The notes under the pieces: model-generated
What the model saw: only the letters and a program-made list of their open reading frames with translations
Told to the model about the DNA's origin: nothing
Database searches by the model: none
Assembly: GCA_903928045.1 (NCBI GenBank)
Contig: CAIYPH010000873.1
Location: 1-8,690, forward strand
Direction of reading: 5' to 3'
Origin: an uncultured Rhodospirillales bacterium
GTDB taxonomy: Bacteria > Pseudomonadota > Alphaproteobacteria > Acetobacterales > Acetobacteraceae
Length of the DNA: 8,690 bases
Shown: piece by piece, positions 4,762 through 8,690 of the stretch
Position numbering within the stretch: position 1 is the stretch's first letter
Layout of the letters: each line of letters begins with the position of its first letter
Translations under genes and position numbers: made by a program

Positions 4762-7641
4762 TCAGAGCAGATTGCCCGCCTGCAGCCCGGTGAACCCCTG
4801 CAGCACGATATGCGTGCCGTCCGACAGCACCAGCGTTTCCGACCCGCCTGATGTGACGGCGCCGGCCAGCGCGTTGGCTTTCTCGGTCCCGGGAAAGCCA
4901 ACGAAGGAGAGATAGCCGGTCGCCGCCGTGAAATTCTGGATTGTCACGCTCGGATGGCTGCCCGCGGTGAAGGCGAACAGATCCAGCCCCGACCCGGCGA
5001 CAATCGTCGCCGCGCCGGTGCTCAGCAGCACGTTGGTATTGCCGCTGCCGGTCAGGATCACGTCGCTTCCCGTGCCGGCGTAGAGCTTGTGGGCGCCCGC
5101 AGTGCCGGCGGCGTTGATGGTCTCGGCGCCACTCCCGGCCTCGATCACGTCCCCCGCCCCGGTGCCGGCCGTCAGCACGTCGCCATCGCCGCCGCCGAGG
5201 ATGATCGATTGCCCGCCGCCGCCGGTGAGGACGTTGTGGCCCGCCGGTCCGCCGAGGAACACGTTGTTGCCACCGAACACCGTTTGCGCGCCGCCGCTGC
5301 CGTAGACGGTTGAATTGCCGCCGCCGGTCAGAGTCGTGCTACCCGCGAAGGCCGCCACAGTGGCCGCGCCGCTGCCTCCGGTGAAGATCATCGCATTGCT
5401 CGCCAGCGCCACCAGGCTGCCCGACCCGCCATGCAGCGTCGCCGTGCCGGTCGCCGACCCCAGCAATGTCGTCGCCCCGCTGCCGCCGGTGTAGGTGAGC
5501 CCGCCCGTGCCGGCGAAGACGAAGCTGTTGCCAGCCGAAGCGATCACCGACGCCGTTCCGCTGCCGCCGATGATGGTGTCCGCGCCGGTCGAGTTCACCA
5601 CATCCTGGCCCGAGCCAAGCCAGATCTGCGTGCCGCCCTGCCCGTTGATCGTCGCGTGGCCGACGGTGCTCACCACGGTCGCCTTGCCGCTGCCGCCGTT
5701 GAACACCGTGCTGCCCGGCCCGAAGAACGCCACCGGGTTGTTGGCCGCCGCGTTGATGGTGGCGGATCCGATATCTCCGGCGGCGATCAGGTCATTGCCG
5801 CTGGAGTTGATGACATCATTGCCCTTGCCGGTCAGGATCTGGTTGCTGCCGGCCCCGGCATTCACGGTGTCATTGCCGCCGAGGATGACGATGGTGTCAT
5901 TGCCGGACCCCGTCTCGATCAGTTGGTCCCCGGCGCCAGGGTAGACGCTGATGAGGTTGTTACCCCCGGCGGCAAACACCGTCCCGCTCCCCGCCCCCGC
6001 GTTGTAGGCGAGCCCGCCCGTTCCCGCGATCACCGCCTGCCCGTTATACGCCCCGCCACTCACCGTCTGCGGTGCCGAAGCATCGCTGGCGAACACGGTG
6101 TAGCCGAGCGGCACCACGAAATTGCCGCCGGCATGGGACAGCAGCGCCCCGGTGGTTCCCCCATCCGTCCCCGGCGGCGTGCCCCCGGCGGCATTGAACG
6201 GCACGATCTGCCCGGCACCGATCGCGGTATTGACCGTCGAGAAAACATTATAGGCATCGAGCGCAATGCCGGCGTCCGCGATCGGCACCGCGACATTGTC
6301 GCCCGCCGCGCCCTGCACCGTAACCCCGCCCGGCTGCAACCCGATCACCGTATTGCCGCCGCTGCTGCTGACCCGCAGCATGTCCGAGGTGAAACTCCCG
6401 GCCAGTTGCAGCGCGACCGGCGCCCCGGCCGTGTTCAACGTCAGCGTCCCCGCGTTGAACGCCGAGCCGGTTGCGACCACCCCCGTCACCGTGATGGTGT
6501 CGCCCACGGTGAAGCCAGCAACCGCCCCGCCAAATCCGGCCGCGTTGCCGGAGAGCGACCATTTCGCCGCTGGGTCGAACAGGATGGAGCCGAAATTGAT
6601 CACCTGGGTGCCCAGCCCGGTGAGGGTTCCGCTCCCCCCGGCACTGAGTTCGAGCGTGCTCACCGCGGTGCTGTGCAGCGTATTGCCGCCATTCACCACA
6701 CCATTGAACGCCGCCCCCGGCTTCACCATCAGCAGGTCCGGAACCCCCGCGGTGAGGTGGACCGCGCCGGCGGTGCCGGAAATCAGCCCCGCCGTCGTCA
6801 CCGTCGCCGCGCCGCCCGTGATGTTGACGCCATAGCGGGCGCCCGAGATGGTGCCGCCCGCGAGGTTGGTGACGGCGCCGCCAGCGGTCAGCGTGACGCC
6901 ATCGCCGAAATGTTGCACCGCGCTTTGGTAGGTGATCGTGCCGTCCAAAGTCCCAGTGATCGTCCCGGCGTTGATAACGGTACCGGCCAGAGTTGATATG
7001 ATGATCCCGGTATTGCCGGTGATCACGCCGCCGGCCTGGTTGGTGACGTAGCGCCCACCCGTGCCGGCCGAACCCGGCAGCCCCAGCTCCACCGCGACAT
7101 AGCCCGCGGTGATGGTGCCTCCGGTCTGGTTGACCAGCGTCCCGCCGCCCACCGATCCGGCAAGCCCGAAATTGCGCCCGTTGATGAACCCGGCGTTCAA
7201 CAACGTTCCCCCACCGCCGAACCGCACCCCGAAGGCGGAATAGGCATCGGCGCGCGAGGTGATCGTGCCGCCGGCACTATTGGTCACCACGCCGCCGGCA
7301 TTCAGCAGCACGCCTGCGTTGATCCGGCCCGCATTGGCGATGCTTCCCGCCGCGCCCGTGATGTAGATCGCCGTTCCCCCGGCCCCCGACGCCACGTTCG
7401 TCGAGATGACCCCACTCGCGAGATTGGTGACGGTGCCGGCCGCCAGGTAGATCCCGCCCACCCCGTTGGTGGGCGCGACGGTCCCCGCGTTGTTGATGGT
7501 CCAGGTGCCGGACGCGGCGTAGAGGCCATAGGCATTCGCCACGCCGGTGATCGATACGCCGGGATTGATCGTCACCGGATTGGTGAATGGCGGGGCGGTG
7601 AGGAGAATGCCCACGTTTTGGCTGGTCGTGATCGTTGACAT
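4762..7641 (-). CDS. Large secreted beta-helix/RTX-like repeat protein, probable type I secretion substrate
   Basis: A 959-residue protein rich in Gly, Ala, Thr, Ser, Asn and Val with no Cys and no N-terminal signal peptide. Residues about 20-300 carry beta-helix rungs of the type VTN-AGGTI-G. Residues about 330-435 form a module seen between such repeats (TGLGTQVINFGSILFDPAAK and on). Residues about 440-545 are a linker, and 546-880 are glycine-rich hairpin repeats with some RTX-like nonapeptides (GSGNDTIVI, GGNDTVNAG, GKGNDVINS). The C-terminus (884-959) has the layout of RTX secretion signals: GSGLDLFAFTAG, SVTIQNFTAATG, then SDGTHIVLQGFTGLQAGNLL. This points to export through a HlyB/HlyD/TolC-type channel and a surface or extracellular role such as adhesin or matrix protein. 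No autotransporter barrel is present. ATG 7641 has GGGGA 4 nt upstream. No transporter genes are in the window, and the specific activity is unknown. Confidence 0.85.
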   Translation of the reverse strand: MSTITTSQNVGILLTAPPFTNPVTINPGVSITGVANAYGLYAASGTWTINNAGTVAPTNGVGGIYLAAGTVTNLASGVISTNVASGAGGTAIYITGAAGSIANAGRINAGVLLNAGGVVTNSAGGTITSRADAYSAFGVRFGGGGTLLNAGFINGRNFGLAGSVGGGTLVNQTGGTITAGYVAVELGLPGSAGTGGRYVTNQAGGVITGNTGIIISTLAGTVINAGTITGTLDGTITYQSAVQHFGDGVTLTAGGAVTNLAGGTISGARYGVNITGGAATVTTAGLISGTAGAVHLTAGVPDLLMVKPGAAFNGVVNGGNTLHSTAVSTLELSAGGSGTLTGLGTQVINFGSILFDPAAKWSLSGNAAGFGGAVAGFTVGDTITVTGVVATGSAFNAGTLTLNTAGAPVALQLAGSFTSDMLRVSSSGGNTVIGLQPGGVTVQGAAGDNVAVPIADAGIALDAYNVFSTVNTAIGAGQIVPFNAAGGTPPGTDGGTTGALLSHAGGNFVVPLGYTVFASDASAPQTVSGGAYNGQAVIAGTGGLAYNAGAGSGTVFAAGGNNLISVYPGAGDQLIETGSGNDTIVILGGNDTVNAGAGSNQILTGKGNDVINSSGNDLIAAGDIGSATINAAANNPVAFFGPGSTVFNGGSGKATVVSTVGHATINGQGGTQIWLGSGQDVVNSTGADTIIGGSGTASVIASAGNSFVFAGTGGLTYTGGSGATTLLGSATGTATLHGGSGSLVALASNAMIFTGGSGAATVAAFAGSTTLTGGGNSTVYGSGGAQTVFGGNNVFLGGPAGHNVLTGGGGQSIILGGGDGDVLTAGTGAGDVIEAGSGAETINAAGTAGAHKLYAGTGSDVILTGSGNTNVLLSTGAATIVAGSGLDLFAFTAGSHPSVTIQNFTAATGYLSFVGFPGTEKANALAGAVTSGGSETLVLSDGTHIVLQGFTGLQAGNLL
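5002..6006 (-). repeat. Glycine-rich RTX-like repeat region of the secreted protein
   Basis: Encodes residues about 546-880. Short units of roughly 9-20 residues recur, built on G-G-x-G or A-G-x-G turns followed by a hydrophobic strand, for example TGGSGAATVAAFAG, TGGGNSTVYG, TGGGGQSIILGG and AGTGSDVILTG. Only a minority keep the Asp that binds calcium in true RTX nonapeptides, mainly at residues 577-620 and 815-862. Many units have Ser, Thr or Ala there, so calcium binding may be confined to patches. Confidence 0.7.
6742..7584 (-). repeat. Beta-helix repeat region of the secreted protein
   Basis: Encodes residues about 20-300. Imperfect rungs alternate N-AG-I/T with T-N-GG-I, for example VTNSAGGTITS (119-129), LVNQTGGTITA (169-179), VTNQAGGVITG (199-209), VINAGTITG (222-230) and VTNLAGGTISG (257-267). 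The spacing varies from about 20 to 50 residues. This pattern is typical of right-handed beta-helix passenger domains of surface proteins. Confidence 0.7.
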
Positions 7642-7739
7642 TCGTTCCCCGTTTCTTCGTGCGATTTATTGCGTGATATCAGTGCTGATCATCGGCCGCA
7701 ACGCGGAGGTGGGTGCCATCCGGGCGCAGAGTAAAGCCT
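7642..7739 (-). promoter_or_regulatory. Upstream region of the secreted-protein gene
   Basis: The leader and any promoter of the 959-residue protein must lie here, between its ATG and repeat copy C. On the minus strand TTGCGG followed after 17 bp by TATCAC is a weak candidate only. Two small palindromes, TGATATCA (7674-7681) and TGATCA (7686-7691), lie close together and could be part of a regulator site. The Shine-Dalgarno GGGGA is 4 nt before the ATG. I see no gene here. Confidence 0.3.
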
Positions 7740-7787
7740 AAGCGAATAAAACGTTTTTGCTTCTTTTTTCAAAAAGAAGCGCTTCCT
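7740..7787 (-). repeat. Dispersed palindromic element, copy C
   Basis: A 48-bp relative of copies A and B. On the minus strand it has the same AGGAAGCGCTTC head, a slightly shorter hairpin (GCTTC-T5, G loop, A-run, GAAGC), then AAAAACGTTTTATTCGCTT. It begins 2 bp after the ftsK stop codon and points away from ftsK, exactly as copy A does after the second permease. That placement fits a role at the 3' end of the ftsK transcript. Confidence 0.88.
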
Positions 7788-7789
7788 TT

Positions 7790-8690
7790 CTAATCCTCGT
7801 CATCCCGCGGCGTATGCCGGGCGATGACGTCCCGCTTGCCGACGTGGTTGGCGGGCCCGACAATGCCCTGTTTTTCCATCTGCTCGATCAGCTTGGCCGC
7901 GCGGTTGTAGCCGATGTTGAGGTGGCGCTGCAGGAAGGACGTCGAGGCCTTGCCTTCGCGGGCGACCACATCGACCGCCTGGTCGAACAGCGACAATTCG
8001 CCGCCATCGCCGGAGGCGCCCGAGCCGCCGCCCTCGTCGTCGCCGCCCTCGGGCGCCTCGGTGACTTCCTCGACGTAGTCAGGCTCGCCCTGCTCGCGCA
8101 GATGGGCCACCACCTTCTCCACCTCGTCATCCGACACGAAAGGCCCGTGCACCCGCATGATGCGGCCGCCCTGGGCCATGTAGAGCATGTCGCCCTGGCC
8201 GAGCAGCTGCTCCGCGCCCTGCTCGCCGAGGATGGTGCGGCTGTCGATCTTGGAGGTGACCTGGAAGCTGATGCGGGTGGGGAAGTTGGCCTTGATGGTG
8301 CCGGTGATGACATCGACCGACGGGCGCTGGGTGGCCATGATCAGGTGGATGCCGGCGGCCCGGGCCATCTGGGCCAGGCGTTGCACGGCGCCCTCGACCT
8401 CCTTGCCGGCGACCAGCATCAGATCGGCCATCTCGTCCATCACCACGACCAGATAGGGCATGGGTTCGGGCCGCAGCTTTTCTTCCTCGTAGACCGGGCG
8501 GCCGGCCTCGTCGAAGCCGGTCTGGACGGTGCGCACGAAATGCTCGCCGCTCTTCTGCGCCTCGATGGCCTTTTCGTTGTAGCCGGCGACGTTGCGCACG
8601 CCGATCTTGGACATGCGGCGATAGCGGTCCTCCATCTCGCGCACGGTCCACTTCAGCGCGACGATGGCCTTCTTCGGGTCGGTGACGACC
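7790..8690 (-). CDS. ftsK: DNA translocase FtsK, C-terminal part (5' end beyond window)
   Basis: C-terminal motor and DNA-reading domains of FtsK, the septal hexameric ATPase that pumps chromosome ends toward dif and activates XerCD. The frame is open to the window edge and begins [20 protein letters not shown], a conserved stretch of the motor. The segment [13 protein letters not shown] (about 8420-8460) is Walker B. It is followed by [40 protein letters not shown] and GDMLYM, all FtsK hallmarks. An acidic Gly-rich linker (about 8000-8060, [14 protein letters not shown]) then leads to the winged-helix gamma domain ([51 protein letters not shown]), which reads orienting sequences. The Walker A loop and membrane domain lie outside the window. 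The acidic-glycine linker is longer than in many homologues. It ends at TAG 7790-7792. Confidence 0.97.
   Translation of the reverse strand, partial: VVTDPKKAIVALKWTVREMEDRYRRMSKIGVRNVAGYNEKAIEAQKSGEHFVRTVQTGFDEAGRPVYEEEKLRPEPMPYLVVVMDEMADLMLVAGKEVEGAVQRLAQMARAAGIHLIMATQRPSVDVITGTIKANFPTRISFQVTSKIDSRTILGEQGAEQLLGQGDMLYMAQGGRIMRVHGPFVSDDEVEKVVAHLREQGEPDYVEEVTEAPEGGDDEGGGSGASGDGGELSLFDQAVDVVAREGKASTSFLQRHLNIGYNRAAKLIEQMEKQGIVGPANHVGKRDVIARHTPRDDED

Noticed and set aside
5002..6006. Regular short repeats considered as a CRISPR array or other DNA-level array
   Set aside because: Units are imperfect, vary in length, stay in codon register and encode glycine-rich protein repeats. There are no identical repeats with unique spacers.
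5431..6996. 521-codon open frame on the + strand opposite the secreted-protein gene, Arg/Ala-rich
   Set aside because: It is the antisense of a repetitive GC-rich gene. Its composition (runs of Arg, Ala, Gly, Pro, His) shows no domain or motif, whereas the minus strand encodes clear beta-helix and RTX features.

Overview
The window is GC-rich (GC-ending codons dominate every gene) and looks like chromosome of an alphaproteobacterium. Gene style and the short A/T-rich dispersed element suggest family Acetobacteraceae (the acidophile/Rhodopila/Roseomonas side). That assignment rests on recall of similar sequences, not on a search.

Left part (1-2738, + strand): the 3' part of an amidohydrolase-2 family metal-dependent hydrolase is followed almost without gap by two inner-membrane permeases of a carbohydrate-type (MalF/MalG-like) ABC importer. 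The binding protein and ATPase are not in the window and may lie upstream. The three genes read as one operon for uptake and hydrolysis of an unidentified small organic compound.

Middle (2739-3586): an unusual segment. Two copies of a 51-bp palindromic element, 50/51 identical and in opposite orientation, bracket a small proline/arginine-rich gene of unknown function. This gene has a near-consensus promoter placed so that the mRNA should start at, or one base before, the ATG (leaderless). Its reading frame contains an A AAA AAC heptamer. A -1 shift there would end at tandem TAA stops; the unshifted frame instead runs on through the second repeat copy.

Next (3587-4748, + strand): two adjacent genes encode the separate pyrimidine- and pyrophosphate-binding halves of a thiamine-diphosphate enzyme of the sulfopyruvate/phosphonopyruvate decarboxylase type. 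They have their own possible promoter. With the upstream hydrolase and transporter they could form a catabolic module whose substrate cannot be read from sequence.

Right part (4762-8690, - strand): a 959-residue glycine-rich secreted protein combines an autotransporter-like beta-helix N-terminal half with an RTX-like C-terminal half and a type I secretion-like C-terminus. It converges on the ThDP genes with a 13-bp gap. Beyond it is the C-terminal part of ftsK (DNA translocase), cut by the window edge. A third, diverged copy of the palindromic element lies just after the ftsK stop, in the same orientation relative to its gene as the first copy has to the second permease.
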